A DNA stretch of 42,765 nt from Chara braunii (GCA_003427395.1 BFEA01000160.1:2726203-2768967), one strand, 5' to 3'. Shown: positions 10,052 through 21,239, numbered from the stretch's first letter. Notes: generated from the sequence alone by a model not told the origin. Program-made: numbers and translations.

Positions 10052-12292
10052 ATTCCGCGTATCAGCTGTGTCTCCGAGACCAAGCTCGCTCGAGTGGCAC
10101 ATATATTCTCACCTCACTTTCGTTAACACGACGAACTACCAACGTCGTCATCATCGTCGTATAGCGGTTTGAGAAATCTTTTAGCGTGTGGGGAGGAAGC
10201 TTATTGCACGCAGTAGCGTTTATGATGGGAAGGGAGGGAGTGATGATTATGTGAGACTTTGTGACTGTGAACGGCTGACCGGCGAAACTTTTGGCGAGTA
10301 ACAGTTGCCGCCGAAGCGGGAAGATGAGAGGGAGTTTGTCAACTGTAACCAAAACAGAAGACATATGAAAGGTGCTGTGCGATTAAGGGTGGAAGGAAAG
10401 ACATGCGTGAGTGTAGAGGAATCGCCGATGTTGGAGAAGGCTGCTGTGGTATCGAGGGTGGAAGGAAAGAGGGTTGTGCCTAGGGGAGCTCTGGACTGCT
10501 ATTCTGATGTCCGGTCGGATCGATCAGATTGCCATGAGAGGAAGATTGATTGGAGCTGAAAACCTAGTGAAGATTGGGACATTTGGCGGGGGCTGGCGAT
10601 GCGCAGGGAGTGAAAGGATATGATGGAGAAGCAAGGAATTGAAACCATGAGGGAAGTCTATGGCGGCGGAAGATTATGAGAGTCTAAGAAAATCAATGCA
10701 AGGGAATAACGAAAGACAAGGTAAATCGACAAATAGATCAACGCAAGTGGTTCAATCACGAGATAAGGCGATTGAAAGGACCGCTCGTTAATCGTAGGCA
10801 GAGGAGCCAGGAGGTAGATTTGATTGGGAGAGGGCGGTATGAAGAGGAGGAGGACGTAGATTTGATTGGAGGAGGGCGGAATGAAGAGGAGTAGGTAGCC
10901 CTTTTCCGTGGGCTTGTAAGGCCCACCTGCTTTCGCTTGTTTTCGTATGTCCGTTTTGTGGCCGTGTTCTCATCGTTTTAGGGCACTTAATTTGTAATTT
11001 TGCCCAGGACACGTTCTGTTTCGACCCAGGTAGTAAATAGGCCGGTCGACCGATCGACGGATTAATCCGTTGATTAGTCAGTCGGCTATAATGTACATAT
11101 TTCCTCATGTTTCGACTCAGGTAACTCGTCAGTCAAGCTTGTTTCTGTTCTTTTGGTCGTCGGACTTGCTTTGTAGCAGCGGGCATTTCGTTTGCGTAGC
11201 CATCTGTAAGTGGAGTGTTGTTTGCGCTCTATGTTTTGGTCGCAGCGCGGTTACTGTTTCCACGAGAAAGTGTGCGCTCACTCATTTCTCGTCTCCATGT
11301 GCGTTGGCAAAGCTACCCTGTCGGTCTCTACGGATACGAGTGTATGTATGTTCTGATGACTTGTTTCCCTAGTTAGGTCATTGGGTGGGTAGTTTTGTAG
11401 TCGACGGGCTCTGTTGATTTATTGACGAATGTTAAGTATTCGTATGTGATGGCGAATTGATCGCCGGGCGTGGACGAGATATAATACCCCGGTCCAACTG
11501 ATCGCAGGCTGTCTTGAGGACGATTTCAGTTAGCTGTCTTGCTTTTAGTTTCCAATTTTCTCCGTGGTGTGAATCAACGAGATGCAATATCGGGTTTTTT
11601 TTTTTTTTTTTGGATATCGGATTTCTATGGACCAGTCATTTGGTAGATAGAAGTCGGTTCATCTGCCGATCGCGTGTGTTGTTGGTTAGTGGTTCGGTCA
11701 ATGGGAATGGACGAAGGTACTTGCTACTTCGAGGAAAATTAAAGATCTGTTGGGCCCACTTGCAGGTCGTCATTTGCTTGATTTGATTTAGATTTTCGGC
11801 GGTGATTTTTTCGCTGAAGTCGGTACTGTCCTCGTCATCTGATGGCGCAGCTGCATTTAGACAGACGGCGGCCTTGGGTGTCATTTTGTAGATGGCGGTG
11901 CCGGTCGAGCTTTGTTGGCCATTGTAGGTTGTTTTTTTGCGGAGAAGCAATTACTAGTATGTTCCAAGCAAATATCCGCGACAAGCTTCCTTTGCTGTCC
12001 TTGTGCCCGTGTGGTGTCTCTCCGTCTCTTCTGCTTTTCACAGTTGGTCAGATGCGGGGAATTAATCCGAGATATCTGTGCGTGGAGGAAGGGGAGGAAG
12101 CGGGGCATTCTAGATTTGGGCTAGGTGGGGACATGTGCGACGTACTTACTACTGTATGTGGCCAATCGATGGAGCATCGAAGAGAGAGGGAGGGAGGGAA
12201 GGTAGGCGGTGCATAGGAGGGGTGGAAGGGTGGGAAGAGAGGGACAGGGTTCGAAAGGTTGGGGGATGCGAGAGGAAAGCTAGTGAGGGGAG
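10051..12292. other. Spacer or intron without recognised exons
   Basis: Balanced GC with G/T-rich plus strand from 11.0 kb. The longest frame is 124 codons at 11842-12216 (plus); it shows no motif and has overlapping minus-strand frames. This could be intergenic or a long intron or leader of a gene outside my recognition. Confidence 0.4.
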
Positions 12293-12415
12293 TGTCTTAC
12301 ACGACAGCAGTTGAGTGGCTCATTAGTGAGCGGACGGCCTTACACTGGACAGCAATTGAGTGGCTTATCAGTGAGCGGAATGTCTTACACTTGACAGGAG
12401 GTGAGTGGTTTATTT
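12293..12415 (+). repeat. Three-copy minisatellite, 43-45 bp unit
   Basis: Three imperfect units with CTTACAC at 12296, 12339 and 12384, each followed by GACAGCA/GACAGGA and GAGTGGCT/GAGTGGTT. The first two also share AGTGAGCGGA. Confidence 0.8.
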
Positions 12416-13866
12416 GAACTGTTCTCTCTGTCGGCGGTCGGGATGCAGGACCCGAATCGTCATCGCGTAGCAAAAAAATGATTTGGACGGCATCAATCTG
12501 ATCCAGTGGCATAGGTTTAGTCGAGAGTGAGAAACCTCCCCGCCGCAGCTTACCTCGAACGGACTCAGGTTAGATCTGAGTTAGTTTTGGAGGGATTTTG
12601 GAGGGTCCTCACTCTGATTAATTAGGTGCCTGAGGCCGATATTTCCCGCCGTTCGCCTGGCATCGCCTGATGCTGTGCTTAATCCGAGCTGTCTGTTTCA
12701 AGCCGCTTCGCTTGTGTTTGTATGTAGGGAAAGGTAGGGAGATGCCTGGGGTTTTTGATGCCATTCGAGAGTTAACAGGGGCTTCAAACGGATTCGCTTG
12801 TGTTTAACACGATCGTATTAGTTTACTACTATCTACCGGCCGTCTCTCTCGTTCATACCGCCATGGGAAATTGATACGAAGAGGAGGTTTCAGATCTCGA
12901 TGAGAGAAATCGTCGAGTTTGTCGGATTTATGTAGTCCTGAAGTTGGAGGAAGCGAGTTGAAGTGCGTCAAGCAGGCAGTCTTTGTGCCAGCGTTTTCTT
13001 AGAATTCTTTCTCGGTTAGGACGAAGTGTGACGTACACTTGGCATGTGCAGGTTCTTTGCATTGTGCCTTTTCCAGGAGCCATCGTGGCTCGTTTGTATT
13101 TATGACCTCCGATCCTCGTCAGTATTTAGCGCGTTTTCTTCTGTTCACAGAGTCATACATTTTTTTGCGTAACCAATACTACAACTCGATGTGTGCACAG
13201 ATGTTGCTCTCCATCTTTCGCTCGGAGTCAGGTTCAACGGACTTCGGTAGTGTGCTTCTGTGTGTGCGCGCGCGTGTTTGCTTGTAAAACCTTCGTCCTT
13301 CTTGGACATGGTTCAGGTTCTTTTTGGAGGTTAGTACGTGCACGCAGAAACCCTAAACCATAGGCAGGCTTTGTGTCTCCACCTGAACTTTGTGGTTATG
13401 ACCAGCGCGTTTCTGTGAATAAGGCGATGGAATGTATGATGGGTGTTGAAGCCTTGCACGTGGTAAGTATTTACGAGGGTTATTGAATGTAGTAGGGATG
13501 AGTGCACGAGCGGGATTGTTTGATTAATGAGGACACGTAAGCGTCTGTAGAGGGGAGAAGATGGGGAATGAAGAAGAACGTATCTAGGTGGCTGGGGTCA
13601 TCTGTGTGTACCTATCACACACTGCTGCTTTTCTGAGCTATCCCCATCTTGCCTGCCGTCTTCGTCTGGCCTGGTCATCCTGGTCCATTTACGGCTCGTG
13701 AAGGAATGCTTTATATCTTTCGGATTCAGTCGAAGTTAACGCTCAAGGATAAAGGAGCATAGTTGTCCTATAAGGTGGAACACCATGCGAATATTTAGAA
13801 GTTGCGCTGTAACCTGCCACCAACAGACCGGCGCAAGGTATTCAAGAGTTACTTTATCTTACCTGA
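12416..13866. other. Spacer without recognised genes
   Basis: Balanced-composition sequence. A plus frame at 13039-13287 (82 codons) shows no family resemblance. No RNA gene was recognised. Confidence 0.4.
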
Positions 13867-13916
13867 TTACGTGATTCACTTTTTCTTACGTGATTCACTT
13901 TTTCTTACGTGATTCG
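13867..13916 (+). repeat. 19-bp tandem repeat
   Basis: TTACGTGATTCACTTTTTC starts at 13867 (one-base variation) and again at 13886, and a third partial copy starts at 13905. It abuts a tRNA-like T-arm word (GGATTCGAACTC near 13921). Confidence 0.85.
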
Positions 13917-14352
13917 GACAGGATTCGAACTCAGGTCTGTTTGTCAACATTAGCGGGTGTACTGTTTTGCAGCAGGGGCTCTGATCTAACTACTCTTTTT
14001 CACTTTATCCTCATCCCTTGCAATTTTGACTGGATGGTTAGGTTCAAAACGGGCTTCCCGTTTCGGGTTCTAGAACCATTTTATCTATAATGTCTGTCTG
14101 CGACGGCCTTCCTCGTCCCAGTGAGGAATAGAACGGTCTATGCTCGCTGAGCAAAAACCGCTCGTGCAGTGTCCGTTTTCGTTGACGAAAATGCTGAGCT
14201 CCAGATTGCCTCGGAGTCGATTGAAAAAAGCAGCCCTGCATGGCTTTCTTCTTCTTACTAAAGGTGTTAAAAATTTCTCAGAACCGCTAACGTGCGCTTT
14301 CTGACGCTGGCTGTTAATCGCTGTCCCGTTTCCTTGGCAATTGAATCGTGAC

Positions 14353-14460
14353 TACCGTCTTCCCCCGAACACAACGCACCCTCATTTTCGCTGCACCGTG
14401 CAGGGAAAATAGCTTGTATACATTCGTTATCAGGGTGCGTTGTGTTCGGGGAAGACGGTA
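14353..14460. repeat. Near-perfect 29-bp inverted repeat (hairpin)
   Basis: The left arm 14353-14382 and right arm 14432-14460 are complementary over 29 bp with a single bulged C. The arms begin TACCGTCTTCCCC and AGGGTGCGTTGTGTT. The 49-nt loop holds a second hairpin, ATTTTC...GAAAAT enclosing CTGCA...TGCAG. Transcribed, this would fold into a stem the size of a small-RNA precursor. No coding frame explains it. It could equally be a recent template-switch inversion or the ends of a tiny foldback element. Confidence 0.85.
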
Positions 14461-16802
14461 GGCCCCGCAACTGACTTCTGCGGTCTTGACTGGACTTCCT
14501 ATACTGCTGTCTGTCCATAGTTCCCTGAGAGCGTCCTTTTTTTTTTTTTTTTGCGTCCCTTTTCCTTTGCAGTGCAGCCAGTATATATATAGTTCCGGGT
14601 TGAGGTATCCCGCGATCAATTAAGGATGGGATGAAAAGCATGAATCTGGATGGTTCTTGAGCAGAGATGCAGAAAAGCAGATCGATCGCGCTGTTCTGCA
14701 CCTTTCCACAAACACAAAGATTCAGGCGATTAATCAAATCCGGTTTGCTACTGGGACCTTGATCGCAGAGAGCAGCCTTCTCCTTTTCATTCTTGTTTCA
14801 TTTCTTTTTTTTTGCGTCCTTTTTCCTTGTTTTCATAACCTGTGCATAGTGTGTTCCGACGTTGAGGCTCTTTGAACGAAAACCCTTACGTAGCAGCGTT
14901 CGAGTTTTGGATATTTTAGTTTGTAATGGTGGGGGCATTGTGGCGCTGTTCTCTGCGTCAGGACTGCTTTAAACCGCCAATTTGAACTAGCCCGAAGGCT
15001 GCTAGTTAGTTGAGCGAAAGATCTTTCTTAACCGCCGACTTGAATTTCCGATCCCGAACGTCTTTTCAGGTGAGATGCATTCTCCCTGCCCTTCGTCTCT
15101 TCAACGTCTTTCTTGCGGATCGTGTGTGTGTGCTATGACTCCGCAGCCGTTACTGCGTGAGCTCTGGGCTATGCCCTTGCGCAGTGTGCCTCCATGAAAC
15201 GCCATAAGCTGATTTTCGGAGGATAGGCTTTCGCAGTTATTTCCTCTAATTCGAAGGGTTCGGTTCATGTTGCATTTTTTTTTCTTTTTTTCTTTTTCAT
15301 GTTGCATGTATGACGTTGGTGGTTGTGGAATTCCACGTAAGACTTTTATAGAAGAACACAGCTTTTATTCTGGTCTGTCCGGTACTTCTTAATTCTTGTT
15401 CGTAAGAGTGTCCTGTGCTTGTGAACGTCACCAGTCACCGACGACAGTAAATGCGTCTTGCCTCTTCGACTCTTGGTGGGTACACTGTACCTCGTCCTTC
15501 CCAGCGAGGCTGCGCGGTGTTCTTTATTTTCTGTGTGGGGAGAGAGAGAGAGAGAGAGGAGAATTGGGGTCTAATCAACGGGCCGGTTCTCGGAACCTCG
15601 ATCTGCCGTCGTTGGCCGCTTGATGGGCATTCGAACTTGGGCGTAATCCACCGATCAAGCGCTTGATTACCAATAAATTGTTTCCACAGCGTATCGGTGA
15701 GTGCGTTTCCACAGTGGCAGATTTAAGGGTGTACTACTTGTTGCTAGAAACCATGGACTCGTTTGTATAGTGATCAGCTATAGGGGGTGAGATGGGAGAA
15801 GGGGTCAAGGATCGCAGTTGATCGGCATAACCAGCGCCCTCGCCATGTCGACGGAACTACGGTCCTGTTTTTCGATTTCGCATTTGTGTTTAGCAGCTGC
15901 CGAATTTGTTCACCGGCGAAAAAGAAAACTAACTCGAGCTTTGAGAGGGACCCACCACGGCTGAGAGTACCCTTTACCTCAAAACGTTTGAGATTGTGGT
16001 TGGACTGTGTGAAGACTATTTGATTGTGGAGAGCGAGTTGAAGTCAGGTGATTTATCGTCAACGAATTGGCATTGCCACCTTCCATTGTAAGGATTTAAA
16101 GAATTTTATGTATAGTTGTAAGGAAAAAGATTAAAAATGAATTAAGTTTTTCTTGTTTCTGTTTTTCGCTTTGGCGCTCTGATATCATGTGACAATATAT
16201 ATGGCTGGTTATTATTATCGTAATCGTAACGCAATGGGAGTAGAACTTCAGTCCACCTCTTGATGCACACCTTTAGTTAAGGTTAGGGGCAAGTCTTTGG
16301 CCGCCAAGAGTGTTTGGGCGTGAGATGATAGTTCGGCTGTTGTTCGTTTGGATAGGATTATAGAAAAAAAAAAGATAAAAAGAAAAATAAGAAAAAAAAG
16401 AAAAAAGGAAGACGGGGAAAAAAGCTGATTTCGGTGATGAGAGGACGGCTGCAAAGTATAGGACAGAAACCCTCGCAGCTGTCGCAAATTTCTGCGAAGC
16501 TAGCAGCAGAGTTCATAGATGCGTGGTAATGTCGAAATGCTTTCCGAAAATTTTTGAGCCAGAAATGACTCGGGCTATAATGTCTGAAATGCTCTCTCAA
16601 ATTCTCGATCTCAGAGTTATATGTAGTGCCTCCGTCGGCTGAGTTTGGAAACCGTGCCCAGATGGTGGTGTATCGTTTGGTTGAAACGTCGACTAAGTTC
16701 ACGAGCTGCGCATTGTGTTGAATTCACATCGTGCATTGTATTCTTTGTCCTTTTATTCGCTGAGTAAGGGGGATAACTCTATTCCTCTGGACGCAGCCTA
16801 GT
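14461..16802. other. Spacer without recognised genes
   Basis: Contains short T-runs (around 14535 and 15280), a GA microsatellite (15539-15559) and an A-rich stretch (16360-16420). Small frames on both strands show no motif. No exon could be supported. Confidence 0.4.
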
Positions 16803-16819
16803 GGGGGGGGGGGGGGGGG
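16803..16819. repeat. Poly-G run of 17
   Basis: Seventeen consecutive G on the plus strand immediately upstream of the minisatellite field that starts near 16865. Confidence 0.9.
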
Positions 16820-16864
16820 CGCAGGTGCCTCGCAATATTGTATGGTATCATGAAAATTATAGAG

Positions 16865-17480
16865 CGGGCAACTGGATCGAACTTGGATCAGTCTTGAATT
16901 ACTGGATTAAATCGAATTATTCTTGGATCAGTCTTGAATTACTGGATTATTAAATCGAATTAATCTTGGATCAGTCTTGAATTACTGTATTCAATCGACT
17001 GGATTATTAAATCGAACTAATCTTGGGTCAGTCTTGAATTACTGGATTCAATCGAATTAATCTTGGATCAGTCTTTAATTACGGGATTCCATCGAATTAA
17101 TCTTGGGTCAGTGAATCGAATTAATCTTGGATCAGTCGTGGATCGAACTTGGATCAGTCTTGAATTACTGGATTAAATCACTCACTGGATTGGATCACTA
17201 CACCAGATGACTGGATTGGATCACTGGATCGGATTACGGATTCTCGACCATCGGATCTCGATCAGATCACGGGACCAGATCACTGAACCAGATCACTGAA
17301 CCAGATCACTGAACAAGATCACTGGATGGAATCAGTGGATCGGATTATTGGATCGTGCCACTGGAACAGATTAGTGTATCGTGTTACTGGAATTTTTTTG
17401 TCACCGGGTTTAATCAGTGGTTCAGATCATTGCATTCGATCAGCGGATGAGATTGGATAAATTCGTTAACATTTGTGAAT
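16865..17480 (+). repeat. Degenerate GATC-rich minisatellite field
   Basis: The first half repeats a unit of roughly 40-50 bp containing TTGGATCAGTCTTGAATTAC and GGATTAAATCGAATTAAT. From about 17180 it decays into a ~16-bp pattern (CACTGAACCAGATCACTG and variants such as CTGGATCGGATTA). All copies are in one orientation. No reading frame crosses it. Confidence 0.85.
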
Positions 17481-17799
17481 GGCTGGATGACGTGGGGTTG
17501 TTGGAGCTTGCCTAACGGAAGGCGACTCGTCCTTCGTTCTTGCTGATGCCTGATCCTTATGTGTTGGCGGATGCATATCATGGTTGTAGCGCCTGTATGA
17601 GCGTGGCAGAGGTCTGAGGAGTCCCCAGTGCAAACACTTTGATCGGAAAGGGGAAATGGGTTGCTCGCGCTGACGACTTAATAAGTCAGACGGAAATCAT
17701 TTGCTTCGCACGCTCTGAGCGACCTGTGCTCATATTGGCATGCTCACCTACTTCCAGAATCAGTGCGGTATATATGCTTATTCGCACAGTGTGCCGGCA
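17481..17799. other. Short spacer between minisatellites
   Basis: About 320 bp of unique-looking sequence. A 71-codon plus frame starts at 17639 without a motif. Nothing else is recognised. Confidence 0.4.
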
Positions 17800-18430
17800 A
17801 ATACCTGCCAAAGAAACTATCTGCCGAAGTCTAATTGAGTTACCTACCTGCTGAGAAAGCAAACTGAATTTACCAACGTGCAGAGAGAGGAATGTAGTAC
17901 CTGACCTGTGTTCGTGCCGATGAAACAATAACCGAGACGCAAAACAAATCGAGTTTTCCTATCTGCGGAGAAAATGAACGAAGTTTTTCGCAGAATCCAC
18001 CTTCACAGGAAGCAAACTGAATTACCTACCGACCTGCAGAGGAAACGAACTGGCGATTTTGGAGCGGACCTGTCGGGAAACAACCTGAGGAGTCCCCTAG
18101 CAGGGGAAACAATCTAGCAGGTAGTTACCCATGTCAAAAGGAAATAAAGCCGAGCAGTTACTTAGCAGGTAGTTACCTGTGTGAAAAGGAAATAAAGCCG
18201 AATAAGTTACCTAGCAGGGGAAACAATCTAGCAGGTAGTTACCCATGTGAAAAGGAAATAAAGCCGAGTAGTTACCGAGCAGGTAGTTACCTGTGTGAAA
18301 AGGAAATTAAGCCGAATAGTTACGTAGCAGGTAGCAACCTGGGGAAACAATCTGAGTAGTTACCTACCTGCAGAGGAGATACCTACCTGCTGAGGAGTTA
18401 ACTAGGTGCAGAGAAGATAAGCTGAGTCCT
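17800..18430 (+). repeat. Higher-order minisatellite
   Basis: A degenerate leading part is built on CTACCTGC(T/A)GAG and GCAAACTGAATTACC. It is followed by an ordered array in which AATCTAGCAGGTAGTTACCC and AGCAGGTAGTTACCTGTGTG alternate, each followed by AAAAGGAAATAAAGCCGA. The compound period is about 119 bp. The alternation shows that a two-unit block was duplicated as a block. Confidence 0.85.
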
Positions 18431-18559
18431 CCTCACCATGCCGTGCCGACTACAAGTCTGCCGAGACGAAGTGAGTATCTTGAAGGTCGACTGACCTCTT
18501 ACGTGTGCAGAAGTGAGTTCTTCCTGGGAAGAAAGTAGGGGGAATGCTGACATCCGCAC

Positions 18560-18707
18560 CTCTCAGACTAATCTGGTAGAGAAAGTGAGGCAAATGCTCT
18601 CAGACTAATCTGGTAGAGAAAGTGAGGCAAATGCTCTCAGACTAATTTGGTAGAGAAAGTGAGGCAAATGCTCTCAGACTAATCTGGTAGAGAAAGTGAG
18701 GCAAATG
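18560..18707 (+). repeat. Perfect 37-bp tandem repeat, four copies
   Basis: Units at 18560, 18597, 18634 and 18671. Each starts CTCTCAGACTAAT and ends GTGAGGCAAATG. Only one substitution (C to T in copy 3) is seen in 148 bp, so the array is recent or actively homogenised. Confidence 0.97.
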
Positions 18708-20138
18708 CTTGCCCCTGACCCCGTCAGAACAATGGGGTAGTGTGTGACGCTCTGAGATGTAGAGTCCCCGAAAGGGTGGCAAGTGAAGAGTAGAATGTAG
18801 GTCGTTCTTTTCCAGTATCTGTGTCGGATGGCCAGCGGAATTACTAGAAGTCAAATTGCTTTGGCTTCTAGTGAGATGTCGGTGCAGGCTGAAAGCAGGC
18901 CAATGTCTTTGGCCATCGAGGTGTGAGATGTGTGTGCAGGCTGCATCATTTCTGATGTAAAAGTAGCGGAATGGGACACGGTCATTCGACCATGATTTGC
19001 GAGACTCTTGGCTTCGCTTGGATCTGCCGGTTTGTGCGAAGTTTTGAGTAGACGCTAATTCGTCGTGCAACTGACCACAGAGCTGTTAGCACGAGGATGC
19101 GGAGGAAGGCTGAATGGCCATCCTTGATCAGATCGCTGGTTCAAGACGCTGTATCTCTCTCGCTGTTACTACTGGCTTTCGGTCTTCGTCTGCAGACCAA
19201 ACACGGCTGAACTTTACATCCGTAATGGACTGTCTTCCTGTGATCGAGGCCCCGCAGTGTGTCTATGTTTCTCCCCCCCTTCCTCCCTCCCTCGACCCAT
19301 GCCAAGCTCGTTGCGAGGTTTAATCTGATCAGCAGCAATGCTGAACAACAGAAGGGTCACCTTGCCACTGAATCTGTGCACATCTGGACAATCAGCACGT
19401 CATTTTGTGCTCGTCTTCTGCTGAAGTCTCTAGTTTAATTAGAGACGGCCTCAACCAAACATGCGTTCTCTAGTCTAATCAGAGACAACGCTAACTGATT
19501 GTTCGATTCGTTGCTTGCTGCAGTCATGTGTTTTGTTCAGATGATCTCTTATTAACTCTTGTTCGGATGCGCGCATTTTGCCATTTTCACTCGGATCGAC
19601 TCCCGTTCTATTTTTATGAATGAATGAATGAATTCTTGAATGGATGCACGTATGGGTAGTCTGTTCAGCAACTGATATGATATGAGCCGTTTACTACCCT
19701 GAATCCAGGCAATCGTGAAGTATACTCCGAATGAGAGCGCTTGCCAGAGGTTCCTCACCAGTTTTCTTAACCCTCTGCTTGACCACGATTTGCATTTCTG
19801 TCCTCCTCTCCTGGAAGTACTTGCAAATCAGTTTAGCTGTTCCTTTGTCGTGTCTCGCTAGATGGTCTGGCGCCGCCACAGGAGGATAACGACTGAATGA
19901 GTCGCGCCAGTCCTGGAAGGCTGACAAATCTTCTTCCCATTTTTGTTCGGTCATTATACTCCCCTGTGTCGTGTTTATGTCTCTCTTCTCGTTTTTGTAT
20001 TCGTGTGCGGTGGGTGTTCATGCATCAATCCCGTCATAGTCTTTGTTGTGGCGGTGCGTCTTCTGTTTTGGAATGCAGAGTCGTTTGCTTGCAATGGCTG
20101 CCCTGTGATCACATTAACAACCTTGTGTCTTTTTGCAC
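18708..20138. other. Upstream region of the first hnRNP H/F-like gene
   Basis: No exon recognised. It probably contains promoter, leader exon and 5'-UTR intron of the gene at 20337, because a conserved splice-acceptor-like TAG lies at 20139-20141. A small GAAT repeat is at 19618-19633. Confidence 0.4.
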
Positions 20139-20141
20139 TAG
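20139..20141 (+). other. Putative 5'-UTR intron acceptor (paralogue 1)
   Basis: TTTTTGCACTAG followed by GAGCAG aligns with TTTTTGCAGTAG followed by CAGCA before the second paralogue. The T-rich tract and TAG are conserved and similarity continues downstream into the leader (shared word GTCTTCAAAAG). This suggests a leader intron ending here. Not proven; the donor was not located. Confidence 0.4.
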
Positions 20142-20223
20142 GAGCAGTTTGGAAGGAAAGAGTGTTAGACAAGCAAGTCCTGTGTTGATCGTCTTCAAAA
20201 GGATCTGAGCTTTAATTGGGAGG

Positions 20224-20250
20224 ATGATTGATTGCTTCTGGGTGGGGTGA
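20224..20250 (+). promoter_or_regulatory. Conserved short upstream ORF (paralogue 1)
   Basis: ATG opens an 8-codon frame, MIDCFWVG, ending in TGA. The second paralogue has MIDCFWV at the equivalent place (27356-27379). A second mini-frame (ATG at 20305, internal ATG 20320) stops at 20334, two bases before the proposed main ATG. The other gene has the same TGA-two-bases-ATG spacing. This arrangement would favour reinitiation at the main start. Confidence 0.5.
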
Positions 20251-20336
20251 TAGAGGTTGTCGGGTCGGTTGGTGCTACTGCTGCTGCTGCTGCTGCTGGT
20301 GGTCATGTTGGTGCTGGTCATGGTACTGAGTTGAGG

Positions 20337-21239
20337 ATGGTTAATATTGGAAATAATGGTGTTTTGAAACAGTGCCGGATGGGTTTGATTGACTCGGGTT
20401 GGGTTAATGGGTGGGTGGGTCTTTCTTTTAGGGATTTGATGGGCAGCGGGGGAGGTGGTGCAGACGGATACGAATCCGCGAAAAGGCAGCGAATGATGGA
20501 CCCAGGGACGTTCTTTTCACCGCAGGGAATGGGTATGGGATATCAGCCCCAATTAGCCGCGTCATTCTTTGCACCTCGGACGTTTCCCGTAGTTAAGTTG
20601 CGCGGACTGCCTTTCAACTGCAACGAGAATGATGTGATTGATTTCTTTGCGGGCCTGGATGTCGTAGATGTGCTTCTATCGCATAAGGGGGGGAGGTTTT
20701 CTGGGGAGGCCTTTGTCGTGTTTGGAGCTCCCATGCAAGTAGACTTCGCTCTGCAGCGGAATCGACAGAACATGGGGCGGCGCTACATTGAAGTGTTCCG
20801 AAGCAAGAAGACGGACTACTATAGTGCTGTGGCTGCTGAGGTCTCTGAATCTCAATCAGAAAACCATCATCCTAGTGCTGCCCCTGGCACCCTGCCTGTT
20901 GGTGCTGTTAGCAGCAGGCCACCTGGTCCTGACAAGGAGCAGATGGAGCACACTGGAGTGCTGAAGCTGCGTGGACTTCCATTTTCTGCTTCGAAGCGGG
21001 ATATCATGAACTTCTTCCAGGACTTCTCGCTTGTGGAGGACAACATACACATCGTGTTGCATAGCGACGGCCGGGCCACGGGGGAAGCCTATGTCGAGTT
21101 CTCGGGCCCAGAGGTTTCCAAATCTGCCATGTGCAAGGACCGGATGATGCTGGGAAATCGGTACCTCGAGTTGTTCCCCTCATCACGCGAGGAAGCGACA
21201 CGGGATGCAACACGAGACGCAACGCGGACCAAGATGTGA
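20337..21239 (+). CDS. hnRNP H/F-like RNA-binding protein, paralogue 1
   Basis: A 300-residue protein with two quasi-RRM domains, at about residues 84-160 and 207-281. Each has the hnRNP H/F signature: VKLRGLPFN then GEAFVVF and RYIEVFR in the first; LKLRGLPFS then GEAYVEF and RYLELF in the second. The N-terminal part has GSGGGGADGYE and KRQRMM, which I recognise from plant members; the basic word may be a nuclear signal. The family binds G-rich RNA and acts in nuclear pre-mRNA splicing and processing; the specific role here is inferred. ATG 20337 was chosen because it has A at -3 and G at +4 and gives the usual length. The frame stays open 35 codons further upstream, to a TGA at 20229-20231, without another ATG. 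The C-terminus ends in an (A)TRDATRDATR micro-repeat. A paralogue of about 85-90% identity by eye lies 7.1 kb downstream. Confidence 0.9.
   Translation: MVNIGNNGVLKQCRMGLIDSGWVNGWVGLSFRDLMGSGGGGADGYESAKRQRMMDPGTFFSPQGMGMGYQPQLAASFFAPRTFPVVKLRGLPFNCNENDVIDFFAGLDVVDVLLSHKGGRFSGEAFVVFGAPMQVDFALQRNRQNMGRRYIEVFRSKKTDYYSAVAAEVSESQSENHHPSAAPGTLPVGAVSSRPPGPDKEQMEHTGVLKLRGLPFSASKRDIMNFFQDFSLVEDNIHIVLHSDGRATGEAYVEFSGPEVSKSAMCKDRMMLGNRYLELFPSSREEATRDATRDATRTKM

Noticed and set aside
9691-10164. Arg-Glu and Ser-Leu rich frames
   Set aside because: Translations of the (AG)n microsatellite on both strands.
13912-14000. tRNA-like sequence on the minus strand (GAGTTCGAATCC T-arm word)
   Set aside because: The T-loop word is good, but the T stem pairs poorly, no acceptor stem closes, and no anticodon arm with U33 can be drawn. 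At most a tRNA relic.
18560-18707. CRISPR-like regular spacing
   Set aside because: Units are directly adjacent with no unique spacers, and the genome is eukaryotic; it is a tandem repeat.
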